Shown here in pieces: positions 27,460-34,971 of a stretch of DNA of 64,000 nucleotides. Each line of letters begins with the position of its first letter. Position 1 is the stretch's first letter. Below the pieces are notes generated by a model, which saw only the letters and a program-made list of their open reading frames with translations, did not search any database and was not told the origin of the DNA. Source of the stretch: Moheibacter stercoris (GTDB lineage: Bacteria; Bacteroidota; Bacteroidia; Flavobacteriales; Weeksellaceae); assembly GCF_040545805.1 (NCBI RefSeq), contig NZ_JBEPMO010000001.1, positions 248,001-312,000 on the forward strand. The letters run 5' to 3'. A program made the position numbers and the translations under genes.

Positions 27460-28323
27460 ATGATAGAAAATCTTGAAAATAAAAAGGTTTCAGCAAAATC
27501 TACACTTCGTGTAAAAGATTATTTTTTAACGAATGAAGAATTTGACTTAGTTCCTCATTCCCAATATGGATTTTTAAAAACTCAACCTCAACCCAAAAAT
27601 TTAGATCGGTATTATGAAAGTGAAAACTATATTTCCCATACAGATTCTCAAAAAAATTGGTTTGATAAACTTTATCAGTTTTTAAAAAACTATAACATTC
27701 GCTATAAACTCAATTTGCTTCCCAAAGACACCAAAACGATATTGGATTTTGGATGTGGGACAGGAGAATTTTTAGCTCATGCACAAAAAAGAAACTTGAC
27801 TGTTTTTGGAATTGAACCCAATCCAACTGCTCTAAAAATTGCCCAAACAAAATTGGGTAATAATAAAATTAGGGACATAGGTATTGAGGAAATTTCAGAA
27901 CAATTTGATGTCATTACTTTGTGGCATGTTTTGGAACATATACCCGATTTGGAAAATTTTATTCCTGAATTAATTTCCAAATTAAAGCCCGATGGAAAAT
28001 TATTCATAGCGGTTCCCAATTACCAAAGTTATGATGCTTCTTTCTACAAAAATCATTGGGCAGCATATGACGTTCCAAGACACCTTTGGCATTTTTCTCC
28101 AAATTCAATGCAAAGGCTGTTTTCGGATTTTGGTATGAAAATTGAAAAAACTTATCCGCTTTGGTTGGACAGCTACTATGTAAGTTTGTTATCAGAAAAG
28201 TACAAAAAAAGCCAACAACCCTTAGGATTGCTAAGAGCCATAGTTATTGGAACAATTTCTAATTTACGTGGAATTCGTTCCAAAAATTACTCTTCAGTCA
28301 TCTATGAGATAGGCAAAAAATGA
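27460..28323 (+). CDS. class I SAM-dependent methyltransferase (Methyltransf_23 type)
   Basis: 287 residues with a Rossmann SAM site ILDFGCGTGEFL (about 89-100), an acidic residue in VFGIEPNP, and the LWHVLEHIPDL post-motif. The N-terminal 80 residues and the late segment NHWAAYDVPRHLWHFSP resemble methyltransferases acting on sugars or polyketides. The ATG touches parS-like site 2, so ParB binding could affect its expression. Substrate unknown. Confidence 0.82.
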   Translation: MIENLENKKVSAKSTLRVKDYFLTNEEFDLVPHSQYGFLKTQPQPKNLDRYYESENYISHTDSQKNWFDKLYQFLKNYNIRYKLNLLPKDTKTILDFGCGTGEFLAHAQKRNLTVFGIEPNPTALKIAQTKLGNNKIRDIGIEEISEQFDVITLWHVLEHIPDLENFIPELISKLKPDGKLFIAVPNYQSYDASFYKNHWAAYDVPRHLWHFSPNSMQRLFSDFGMKIEKTYPLWLDSYYVSLLSEKYKKSQQPLGLLRAIVIGTISNLRGIRSKNYSSVIYEIGKK

Positions 28324-28450
28324 TTTTAAAGGCTTTTATTGAACGATTTTCTATTTAAATGAACAAAGACATTGGAAAACTCGAGAAATTGCCTTAAAAT
28401 CAAAATATATTGGTCAAATTTTAATACATTTAAATCAAAATAAACAAACT

Positions 28451-28927
28451 ATGAAAAATCTTGTTATAGGTATGTTTACAATTGGAATGATTTTCACCTC
28501 TTGTAACAACACAAAAGTTTTAGCAGATAATGAAAAATTGATGCGTGGAGATTGGACCATCACCGATGTTTCAATTGATGGGATCAATGAGTCCTATGTA
28601 GATATCACCGTTTTTGATCAGGCAAAATCTCAATGTTTCGAAGGTAGTTCTTGGCATTTGGTTCAAAACAATGCGACAGGAAATTATTCATTAAATGGAG
28701 GAGGAGATTGTCCAAATGAAACAACAAAAATCAAATGGTTTGTAACCGAATCTAACGGACAATATTATTTCAACTTCAAGAAAATATATGAAGGCGAAAG
28801 ACCAAAAAATGTGGTTGACGGATATAAAATGCGTGTAGCATCAAACACTGGATCTTCTTTAATTTTGGAGCAAGAATTAATGTTTGAAGGAAAACCTATC
28901 AGTGTTTTCTATACTTTCTCAAAATAA
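28451..28927 (+). CDS. lipocalin-like lipoprotein
   Basis: 158 residues. A lipoprotein signal ends at C19 (FTSC). The body, starting at RGDWTITDVSIDG, matches the lipocalin-like small barrel of Bacteroidota with its GxW first strand. Ligand and role unknown. An OmpA-family gene follows after 26 bases, a pairing common in Flavobacteriia. Confidence 0.72.
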   Translation: MKNLVIGMFTIGMIFTSCNNTKVLADNEKLMRGDWTITDVSIDGINESYVDITVFDQAKSQCFEGSSWHLVQNNATGNYSLNGGGDCPNETTKIKWFVTESNGQYYFNFKKIYEGERPKNVVDGYKMRVASNTGSSLILEQELMFEGKPISVFYTFSK

Positions 28928-28953
28928 TAGCTATTAACTGTAAAATAAACAAA

Positions 28954-29643
28954 ATGAAAAATAAAGTAACTGTATTGGCATTATCAGCCGGATTATTATT
29001 GGGTAGCTGTGAAGCAATTCAAAACACAAATCATACCCAAAGAGGAGCAGCAGTAGGAGCAACTTCTGGAGCTGTAATTGGAGGTGTTTTAGGCAACAAT
29101 GTCGGCAAAGGAGATAATGCAGTTTTAGGTGCAATTGCTGGAGCTGTAATTGGAGGTGTTGCAGGAGGTTTGATTGGAAACCGAATGGATAAACAAGCAG
29201 AAAAAATTGAAAATACTTTACCAGGAGCAGAAGTTGTCAGGACTGCTGAAGGTATTCAAGTAATCTTAGACGAACAATCAGATGTTCGTTTTGAATACGA
29301 CAAATCGGATTTAACGGCTCAAGCGAAAGCTAATTTGGACAAATTAATCCCAGTATTCAATGAATATCCAGATACGGATATCTTAGTTGTTGGATTTACC
29401 GATAGCAAAGGTTCTGATGCTTACAACCAAGGATTGTCTGAAAGAAGAGCGAGTTCTGTTGTCGCGTATTTAAAAGCGAAAGGAATCAATTCTTCCCGTT
29501 TAAAATCTATTGGTCAAGGGGAAACCAATCCAAGAGGTGATAACAATACCGAAGCAGGTAGAGCGCAAAATCGTCGTGTAGAATTTGGTATTACCGCAAA
29601 TGACAAAATGATTGAAGACGCTAAAAACGAAGCAGGTCAATAA
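28954..29643 (+). CDS. OmpA-family lipoprotein with glycine-zipper
   Basis: 229 residues: lipoprotein signal (LLLGSC), a glycine-zipper membrane-like segment (about 29-72, GAVIGGVLGNNVGKG...), and a C-terminal OmpA peptidoglycan-binding domain with FEYDKSDL, the peptidoglycan-contact region GFTDSKGSDAYNQGLSERRA, and GRAQNRRVEF. It likely ties the outer membrane to the wall. A strong terminator follows. Confidence 0.88.
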   Translation: MKNKVTVLALSAGLLLGSCEAIQNTNHTQRGAAVGATSGAVIGGVLGNNVGKGDNAVLGAIAGAVIGGVAGGLIGNRMDKQAEKIENTLPGAEVVRTAEGIQVILDEQSDVRFEYDKSDLTAQAKANLDKLIPVFNEYPDTDILVVGFTDSKGSDAYNQGLSERRASSVVAYLKAKGINSSRLKSIGQGETNPRGDNNTEAGRAQNRRVEFGITANDKMIEDAKNEAGQ

Positions 29644-29669
29644 ATTGAATCATGTTTATAATTTAAAAA

Positions 29670-29694
29670 GGCGATCCTATTGATCGCCTTTTTT
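29670..29694. terminator. terminator after the OmpA-family gene
   Basis: GGCGATC-CTATT-GATCGCC with five A on the left and a run of T on the right; a bidirectional Rho-independent terminator. Confidence 0.85.
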
Positions 29695-29767
29695 ATACTA
29701 AAAATTTTAATTAATTGTATTTCAATAGTTAAACAATCAAATTATTTCTAATTTACTTATGTTCCTT

Positions 29768-29819
29768 AGCTGAAAATTAGCTCATTCTAAAATGAACTAA
29801 TCCGTTTTGGGTTTCAGCT
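29768..29819. repeat. nested inverted repeat in intergenic DNA
   Basis: Three nested arms occur: AGCTGAAA/TTTCAGCT (29768-29775, 29812-29819), ATTAG/CTAAT (29776-29780, 29797-29801) and CATT/AATG with a CTAA loop. There is no T run, so it is not a simple terminator. Apart from this and the terminator, 29644-29902 shows nothing recognisable. Confidence 0.4.
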
Positions 29820-29902
29820 CTATTTTGATTTAAAATGAAGTTTTCCAAAGTACTTGCAGAATTTCGGGCAAAAAAATACACCTTCAAAAAGAAGATGTAT
29901 AA

Positions 29903-29949
29903 GTGGAGAAGATGGTCCCGATTATTCGGGAGAACCCAAGACCTTCCCA
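29903..29949 (-). pseudogene. tRNA-Ala 3' fragment with T loop replaced by a hairpin (unit A)
   Basis: On the + strand, gtggagaagatgg and aaccca match the 3' part of the tRNA-Ala at 38176-38249. The tRNA bases ggctcg between them are replaced by tcccgattattcgggag, which contains the hairpin TCCCGA-TTAT-TCGGGA (29916-29931). Compared with unit B, 31 bases are lost here between two copies of cttccc, removing the second hairpin. Confidence 0.7.
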
Positions 29950-30190
29950 ATCAAATATTCAATGTATTTTCGACTTTTATTGGATTTTATTTCCCTTTCT
30001 CTTGATAAAGATTTCTTCCTACTTGAAAATTCCTCTTGGTAAACCAATTTCCAATCTTTCGATGATTTTGTATAAGGACTACGGGAATTCAAATGATCTT
30101 CCATGCGCTTAGTTAAATCTTGGGTTTGACCCACATAGTATTTATCTAAACTTTTTGAATATAGGATGTATACATAAAAATCGGGGACAT
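29922..30190 (-). CDS. GIY-YIG nuclease, unit A (start codon unclear)
   Basis: The frame encodes the same protein as unit B: DFYVYILYSKSLDKYYVGQ (GIY-YIG core), the conserved arginine in LTKRMEDH, YQEEF, and KSRKYIEYLIG. No ATG precedes the core in frame; the frame stays open upstream through the hairpin/tRNA fragment of unit B, and the first standard internal start is a GTG at 30134 that would cut off the core. It may be silent or use a non-standard start. The C-terminus runs into the tRNA fragment (KVLGSPE). The 263-bp repeat shared with unit B differs at only three positions. Confidence 0.6.
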
Positions 30191-30204
30191 TGTGGAGAAG
30201 ATGG
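29942..30204. repeat. 263-bp direct repeat, copy A
   Basis: Same length as 30262-30524, with three visible substitutions. It covers the GIY-YIG frame and ends in the tRNA-derived tgtggagaagatgg. A recent tandem duplication. Confidence 0.9.
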
Positions 30205-30261
30205 TCCCGATTATTCGGGAGAACCCACGACCTTCCCGAAGCAAGTTCGGGACGCTCTAGC
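30191..30261 (-). pseudogene. tRNA-Ala fragment with T loop and anticodon arm replaced by hairpins (unit B)
   Basis: Aligned with the intact tRNA on the + strand: gtggagaagatgg is retained; ggctcg is replaced by hairpin TCCCGA-TTAT-TCGGGA (30205-30220). Next, aacccacgacc is retained, and the anticodon arm (18 bases) is replaced by a 20-base segment holding TCCCGAA-GCAAG-TTCGGGA (30234-30252). Finally cgctctagcc is retained. The D-arm and acceptor 5' strand are missing; the nuclease unit begins there. Confidence 0.75.
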
Positions 30262-30532
30262 CCTTCCCAATCAAATATTCCATGTATTTTCGACTTTCAT
30301 TGGATTTTATTTCCCTTTCTCTTGATAAAGATTTCTTCCTACTTGAAAATTCCTCTTGGTAAACCAATTTCCAATCTTTCGATGATTTTGTATAAGGACT
30401 ACGGGAATTCAAATGATCTTCCATGCGCTTAGTTAAATCTTGGGTTTGACCCACATAGTATTTATCTAAACTTTTTGAATATAGGATGTATACGTAAAAA
30501 TCGGGGACATTGTGGAGAAGATGGGAGCACAA
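30257..30532 (-). CDS. GIY-YIG nuclease, unit B
   Basis: 91 residues, a single GIY-YIG domain of the UPF0213/URI type. It has YVYIL and YVG as the two core strands, the catalytic arginine in LTKRMEDH, the metal glutamate in YQEEF, and a basic C-terminal helix (REREIKSNESRKYMEYLIG). Its ATG lies at the junction with the integrative element, so the N-terminal MCSHLLHNV is encoded by tRNA-derived and element DNA. Its stop lies in the tRNA fragment. Small GIY-YIG genes beside tRNA genes are frequent in Bacteroidota; their function is not established. Confidence 0.75.
   Translation of the reverse strand: MCSHLLHNVPDFYVYILYSKSLDKYYVGQTQDLTKRMEDHLNSRSPYTKSSKDWKLVYQEEFSSRKKSLSREREIKSNESRKYMEYLIGKG
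30262..30524. repeat. 263-bp direct repeat, copy B
   Basis: Partner of 29942-30204. Its right end is the left attachment core of the integrative element. Confidence 0.9.
30509..30525. mobile_element. attL core of the tRNA-Ala integrative element
   Basis: attgtggagaagatggg is repeated exactly at 38172-38188, where it covers the tRNA 3' end. After it the sequence diverges from the tRNA (agcac instead of gctcg), marking the element's left boundary. Confidence 0.85.
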
Positions 30533-30651
30533 TGATAGAAAACAAATAAACTTACTTCAAATTAAAAACCTAATTTATTGCTGATTTATAGGCTTTTATA
30601 GTATTATTGTTTACTACTTCATTTTAATAGTTTGATTTAAATTGATTTTTT

Positions 30652-30660
30652 GTGTGCATT
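30652..30660 (+). promoter_or_regulatory. candidate integrase arm-type site, left 1
   Basis: GTGTGCATT; the same 9-mer occurs twice near the right end (38099-38107, 38110-38118) and a related inverted copy at 30671-30679. Placement between att core and int fits arm-binding sites. Confidence 0.45.
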
Positions 30661-30670
30661 TCTTTAGATA

Positions 30671-30679
30671 ATTGCACAC
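30671..30679 (-). promoter_or_regulatory. candidate integrase arm-type site, left 2 (inverted)
   Basis: ATTGCACAC, the reverse complement of GTGTGCAAT; one base from the other copies. Confidence 0.35.
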
Positions 30680-30686
30680 GGTTTTG

Positions 30687-30694
30687 TATTTTTG
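30687..30694 (+). promoter_or_regulatory. -7 box of the integrase promoter
   Basis: TATTTTTG matches TAnnTTTG, 26 bases before the int ATG. It lies just after the arm-type repeats, so integrase binding could repress it. Confidence 0.5.
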
Positions 30695-30720
30695 TGTAGT
30701 TCAATATCAAATTACACAAA

Positions 30721-31977
30721 ATGGCTACTGTTACATTTTCTTACCGTTCAAAAAAAGATACTACATTTTTAGAAGCAAGATTATCTTATCGTATAACAGG
30801 CAACCCCAACCCGATAAGTTTTTACACCCGTTCAAAAATAGAAGTTTCAAAAGATTTTTGGAGCGACTATGCCAAAAACACAAAGTTTAAAGATGTGGAT
30901 AAAATCAATCTTAAAAAAGAGATTGACGACCACACCCACGATTTAAAGAATTACATTCTTGATGAATTTGACAAAACCGATTTAAGTCAAATAAACAAAG
31001 ATTGGTTTAAAAACATTGTGCATCTCTATTACAACCCACCTCAACCCGAACCCGAAATAAAGGACACCAAACCCACCAATCTAATTGAGTACATTGATTT
31101 TTATCTTGATTATAGGAAGCACGAAATAAGACCAACGTCAATAAAGAAATACAACGTTATCAAACATAAGTTGGAGCGTATGCAGTCCGACCGCAAAAAA
31201 CTGATTTTAATAGCAGATATAGACGAAAGTTTTAAAAATGAATTTGTAGAATACCAAAAAAATAACGGTTACTCACAAAACACCATCCAAAGAGAATTGG
31301 GTATTATAAAAACCTTTTGCAAACACGCCCGATATTTAGGACTTGAAACAAGCCCACAGCTGGACGGATTAAGGCTGGATAAAGCAAAAGCCGAAAAAAT
31401 TTATCTGACTTTTGAGGAACTGGAGGCAATAGAAAATCAAATCTTTGAAAACGACTACTTAGACAATGCCCGTGATTGGTTAATCATTTCGTGTTATACA
31501 GGGCAAAGGGTTTCAGACTTTTTGAGGTTTAAAAAGGATATGATACGCATAGAAAATGGTAAAAGCCTTTTGGAGTTCACGCAAAAGAAAACAGGCAAGG
31601 TTATGACTGTACCTCTTCATCGAAAGGTTTTGCAGATACTGGAAAAGAGAAACGGAGAATTTCCACGTCAAATAAGCGACCAACGATATAATGAGTACAT
31701 AAAAGAAGTATGCCAACTTGCAGGACTTGACCAACCAACGCAAGGCGGTAAACAGGAAACCACCGAACACGGTATAAGGAAAGTATCGGGCAAATATCCA
31801 AAATGGGAGCTTGTAACCTCACACATTGGCAGACGTTCGTTTGCTACTAATTTTTATGGAAGAATTCCAACCACTTATTTGATTTACATAACTGGACACA
31901 GTAGCGAAGCGATGTTCTTAAACTACATAGGTAAGAGCAACAAAGATTTGGCAATGGAAATAAGTAACTATTTTTAA
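30721..31977 (+). CDS. int: tyrosine recombinase / integrase
   Basis: 418 residues: an N-terminal arm-binding-like domain, a SAM-like core-binding domain (about 115-225), and the catalytic domain. Catalytic residues are visible: R263 in TGQR, H368 and R371 in HIGRR, H393 in TGHSS and nucleophile Y402 in LNYIG. It resembles the integrases of Bacteroidota ICEs and phages. It should recombine the tRNA-Ala site with the circular form; its position next to attL supports this. Confidence 0.95.
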   Translation: MATVTFSYRSKKDTTFLEARLSYRITGNPNPISFYTRSKIEVSKDFWSDYAKNTKFKDVDKINLKKEIDDHTHDLKNYILDEFDKTDLSQINKDWFKNIVHLYYNPPQPEPEIKDTKPTNLIEYIDFYLDYRKHEIRPTSIKKYNVIKHKLERMQSDRKKLILIADIDESFKNEFVEYQKNNGYSQNTIQRELGIIKTFCKHARYLGLETSPQLDGLRLDKAKAEKIYLTFEELEAIENQIFENDYLDNARDWLIISCYTGQRVSDFLRFKKDMIRIENGKSLLEFTQKKTGKVMTVPLHRKVLQILEKRNGEFPRQISDQRYNEYIKEVCQLAGLDQPTQGGKQETTEHGIRKVSGKYPKWELVTSHIGRRSFATNFYGRIPTTYLIYITGHSSEAMFLNYIGKSNKDLAMEISNYF

Positions 31978-31989
31978 AATTAAGAGCAA

Positions 31990-32703
31990 ATGAATAATTA
32001 TTATAACGAACTTTCACAGTTAAGTATTTTAGAGCAGGAAATTAACCGATTTGCAACCTCTTTACAAAACAAAAAGGCAGGTTGCTTTATTCATAGATTT
32101 GAAGAGTTGTTGAATGTGTTGCCAAATGAATTTCGTAACCAAGTCAATTTCAGAAATAAAATACAGGACTACATTAAAAAATCTAATTACGAAAAAGATG
32201 TAAAAGATTATGTTTTACAAGTGTTTTTATCTTTTTTTGAACCTATTGAAATTAAAGTACCAAACTCATTAAAAAATGTAGTTGAAGAGAATGAAAGCTA
32301 TAATAAAGCTATGATTGAGGGGTATTTGAATTTTGAGAAAGCAATGATAGAACACCACAAAGAAATATCTTATACCTCTCCACCCGAAACCGATAAGCCC
32401 GATGAGGTTACAAAAGAATTGCATAACCATATCTTTAAAGGCAATGCGTTTGAAGTGTTTGAAAAGTATCATAACAATAAATCGTTAGCAGAAAATAGCA
32501 GAACGGATTTAAACCTATTATTTCAATTATTTAAAAATGATAATCTTTTTGTTGAAACCGTTGAGCTAAAGCATTACATACAATGGTTAAATAAAACTTA
32601 CGGTTATGGATTAACGGAATTAAAAAAAGTTGATATAAATTCAAGACCAAACATACAAAGAACAAACGATTACAAAGAGTATAAAAGAACGACCTTAAAA
32701 TAA
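31990..32703 (+). CDS. unknown element protein
   Basis: 237 residues, not recognised. It is mostly helical and charged with no membrane segment. The N-terminal half is rich in Asn, Gln and Lys (YNELSQLSILEQEINRF), with a predicted coiled-coil flavour, and the C-terminus is basic. It starts 12 bases after int and looks cotranscribed. Similar unknown genes often follow integrases in Bacteroidota elements. Confidence 0.6.
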   Translation: MNNYYNELSQLSILEQEINRFATSLQNKKAGCFIHRFEELLNVLPNEFRNQVNFRNKIQDYIKKSNYEKDVKDYVLQVFLSFFEPIEIKVPNSLKNVVEENESYNKAMIEGYLNFEKAMIEHHKEISYTSPPETDKPDEVTKELHNHIFKGNAFEVFEKYHNNKSLAENSRTDLNLLFQLFKNDNLFVETVELKHYIQWLNKTYGYGLTELKKVDINSRPNIQRTNDYKEYKRTTLK

Positions 32704-32784
32704 CCTTGAAATAGGTCAAACTATACCGCACCACAGGTCAAACCCCGTCCAACCTTTGCGATGTAATTAAAAAACATTGCAAAA

Positions 32785-33066
32785 ATGACAAATTCAATTT
32801 TACTTCAAAATGTAAGCCCCGAAGCATTAGCTGACATAATCAAAGAGGGCGTTAAAAGTCAATTAGAGGACTTTAAAAAGAACTTACAAACTCACAACCC
32901 AGATGAGTTGTTGACCCGTGAAGAAACTTGTAAATTTCTTCAAATCGACAGTTCCACCCTTTGGCATTGGACAAACAAAGGAAAGGTTACCGCTTACGGA
33001 ATTGGAAACCGCAGGTATTACAAAAAAGCGGAATTACTGGATTGTTTAAAACCCTTAAAAAAATAG
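32785..33066 (+). CDS. helix-turn-helix protein, AlpA/excisionase-like
   Basis: 93 residues. The C-terminal half (42-90) is a MerR/AlpA-type HTH: LLTREETCKFLQIDSSTLWHWTNKGKV, then a basic wing YGIGNRRYYKKAEL. Such proteins act as excisionases or as activators of satellite excision (AlpA of P4). An 81-base gap before it holds AACCTTTG, one base from a TAnnTTTG box, so it may have its own promoter. Confidence 0.8.
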   Translation: MTNSILLQNVSPEALADIIKEGVKSQLEDFKKNLQTHNPDELLTREETCKFLQIDSSTLWHWTNKGKVTAYGIGNRRYYKKAELLDCLKPLKK

Positions 33067-33070
33067 AGCG

Positions 33071-33388
33071 ATGAGTACGGGAAATACACAACGCTCAAAT
33101 ATTCTTTTTGCAGGGAATAAGAGCAAAGGTAAGCATTTTCAAGCGCAAATGAAAAGGGTATTTGTAGCCCTTTACAGACAGCCTAAAACTATGTTAATGG
33201 TTTCTATTGAAACAGGCATTTTGAGGGCTAATATTTGCCGTTACGTTGCTGAATGGGAAAAAGAAAACCTTATTTGTATAGTACGGAAAGGCATTTGCCC
33301 AATTTCAAAACACCGTGCAGGGTTTTACACCACCAACCCCGATTTGTTCCCTATTGTTGAACCTTCAAATACTAAAGGCAATGAGTAG
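33071..33388 (+). CDS. unknown, possible winged-helix protein
   Basis: 105 residues, basic. The middle (FVALYRQPKTMLMVSIETGILRANICRYVAEWEKENLI) reads like a winged helix-turn-helix with recognition helix RANICRYVAEW. It starts 4 bases after the HTH gene and overlaps the helicase gene by 8 bases. A role in replication control is only suggested by position. Confidence 0.6.
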   Translation: MSTGNTQRSNILFAGNKSKGKHFQAQMKRVFVALYRQPKTMLMVSIETGILRANICRYVAEWEKENLICIVRKGICPISKHRAGFYTTNPDLFPIVEPSNTKGNE

Positions 33389-34949
33389 AGCAATACCGAC
33401 AAACATTTGGGACAATGAGGATTTGAACCCAATTACAGCGGACGTAATACAAAACCACGTTGAGGAACTAAAAAGCAAAAGCGAAGCAACCCCACACGCT
33501 GAAATATTAAACCAACTTATTGAACAGTTTGAGCCGTTGGATTTTGAAGTATTGGCGTTCCCACAGGCTGAAAAGTTACGGGAACAACTGAGAAAAGGAG
33601 AACCCGGAAGCGAACAGGCAAAGGATATACAAAAGCAGTTGGATAAACTGAAATTAAACCTTAAACATTATTTGGTTTTATCAATTGAAAACGCCTTACA
33701 GTTTGCTGAAAAAAACCGTTGGGGCTTGTGTAAAAACCACGATTTTATTTACCTGTACAACGGTACGTTTTGGGCTGAAATTGACAAAGAAACATTCCAA
33801 AAGTTTTTAGGCGAAGCAGCCGAACAAATGGGCGTTGCTAAGTTTTCAGCAAGGTTTTACCAATTTAGGGAACAGCTATTTAAACAGTTCCTTGCAACGG
33901 CATATTTACCCACACCCGAAAGCAATAAAGATACGGTACTGATTAACCTACAAAACGGAACATTTGAAATAAGCCCACAGGGTACGAATTTAAAACCGTT
34001 TGACCGTTCGGACTTCATTACCTACCAATTACCATTTGAATACAACCCACAGGCAAAAGCACCATTATTTGAAGCGTATTTAAACAAGGTATTGCCCGAC
34101 CCTGAACGCCAAAGGGTATTGGCTGAATATTTAGGCTTTGTATTCATTAAGCACGGGAGCAATGCACTAAAAGAGGAAAAAGCCTTAATACTGTACGGTA
34201 CTGGAGCAAATGGGAAAAGCGTATTTTTTGAAGTAGTAAACGCCTTATTGGGAACTGATAATGTAAGCAGTTATTCATTACAGAGCCTTACAAATGATAA
34301 CGGGTATTTTCGAGCGAAGTTGGCTAATAAGTTGGTAAACTATGCAAGTGAAATAAACGGCAATTTGGAAGCCTCAATATTCAAACAATTGGTTTCAGGC
34401 GAACCCGTTGAAGCCCGTTTACCTTATGGGCAACCATTCATTTTGAAACAGTACGCAAAACTAATTTTCAATTGTAATGAATTACCCAAAGACGTTGAAC
34501 ATACAAACGCCTATTTCAGACGGTTTTTAATTATTCCTTTTGATGTTACCATACCACCACACGAACAGGATAAAAACCTACATACAAAGATTATTGAAAA
34601 GGAACTTTCAGGCGTATTCAATTGGGTATTGCAAGGGCTTAACAGATTACTGGAGCAAAAGAAGTTTTCAGATTGTGAAGCAGCCCAACAAGCCGTTGAA
34701 CAATACAAAATTGAAAGTAACAGCGTACAGATGTTTTTGAATGAAAACGAATACAAAGGAAGCCCGACAAATTACAGATTGATTAAAGACCTGTACCCGG
34801 AATATAGAGCCTTTTGTATTGATGACGGAATGACACCTTTCAAAAAGACCAATTTCATAAAACAGTTACGGGCTTTGAGTTTGGTTGTAGATAGGGTTTC
34901 ACAAAACCAATTAGCGGCATTTATTGAAGCACCGGGACTAAGTTTTTAA
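33381..34949 (+). CDS. D5/P4-type SF3 helicase (primase C-terminal family)
   Basis: 522 residues. An N-terminal D5_N-like region (about 60-240) precedes an SF3 helicase core. Walker A is GTGANGKS (273-280), followed by KLVNYASEIN (Walker B region), and motif C lies around LIFNCNELP. The family (TIGR01613) unwinds origins of phages, satellites and integrative plasmids. The primase active domain is not in this protein and is probably supplied by the next gene. I chose the ATG at 33381 (MSRAIPTN); upstream in-frame codons lie inside the preceding gene. Confidence 0.9.
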   Translation: MSRAIPTNIWDNEDLNPITADVIQNHVEELKSKSEATPHAEILNQLIEQFEPLDFEVLAFPQAEKLREQLRKGEPGSEQAKDIQKQLDKLKLNLKHYLVLSIENALQFAEKNRWGLCKNHDFIYLYNGTFWAEIDKETFQKFLGEAAEQMGVAKFSARFYQFREQLFKQFLATAYLPTPESNKDTVLINLQNGTFEISPQGTNLKPFDRSDFITYQLPFEYNPQAKAPLFEAYLNKVLPDPERQRVLAEYLGFVFIKHGSNALKEEKALILYGTGANGKSVFFEVVNALLGTDNVSSYSLQSLTNDNGYFRAKLANKLVNYASEINGNLEASIFKQLVSGEPVEARLPYGQPFILKQYAKLIFNCNELPKDVEHTNAYFRRFLIIPFDVTIPPHEQDKNLHTKIIEKELSGVFNWVLQGLNRLLEQKKFSDCEAAQQAVEQYKIESNSVQMFLNENEYKGSPTNYRLIKDLYPEYRAFCIDDGMTPFKKTNFIKQLRALSLVVDRVSQNQLAAFIEAPGLSF

Positions 34950-34971
34950 CGCAAATAAAAAGGTTTTTTCA

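Noticed and set aside
30134..30190. Deliberate frameshift or truncation of unit A nuclease
   Set aside because: The GIY-YIG frame is intact and open upstream; only a standard start codon is missing, so a frameshift is not supported.
29903..30532. CRISPR array, because of tandem repeats
   Set aside because: Only two units of 263 bp, each with coding content; no short regular repeats with unique spacers and no cas genes.
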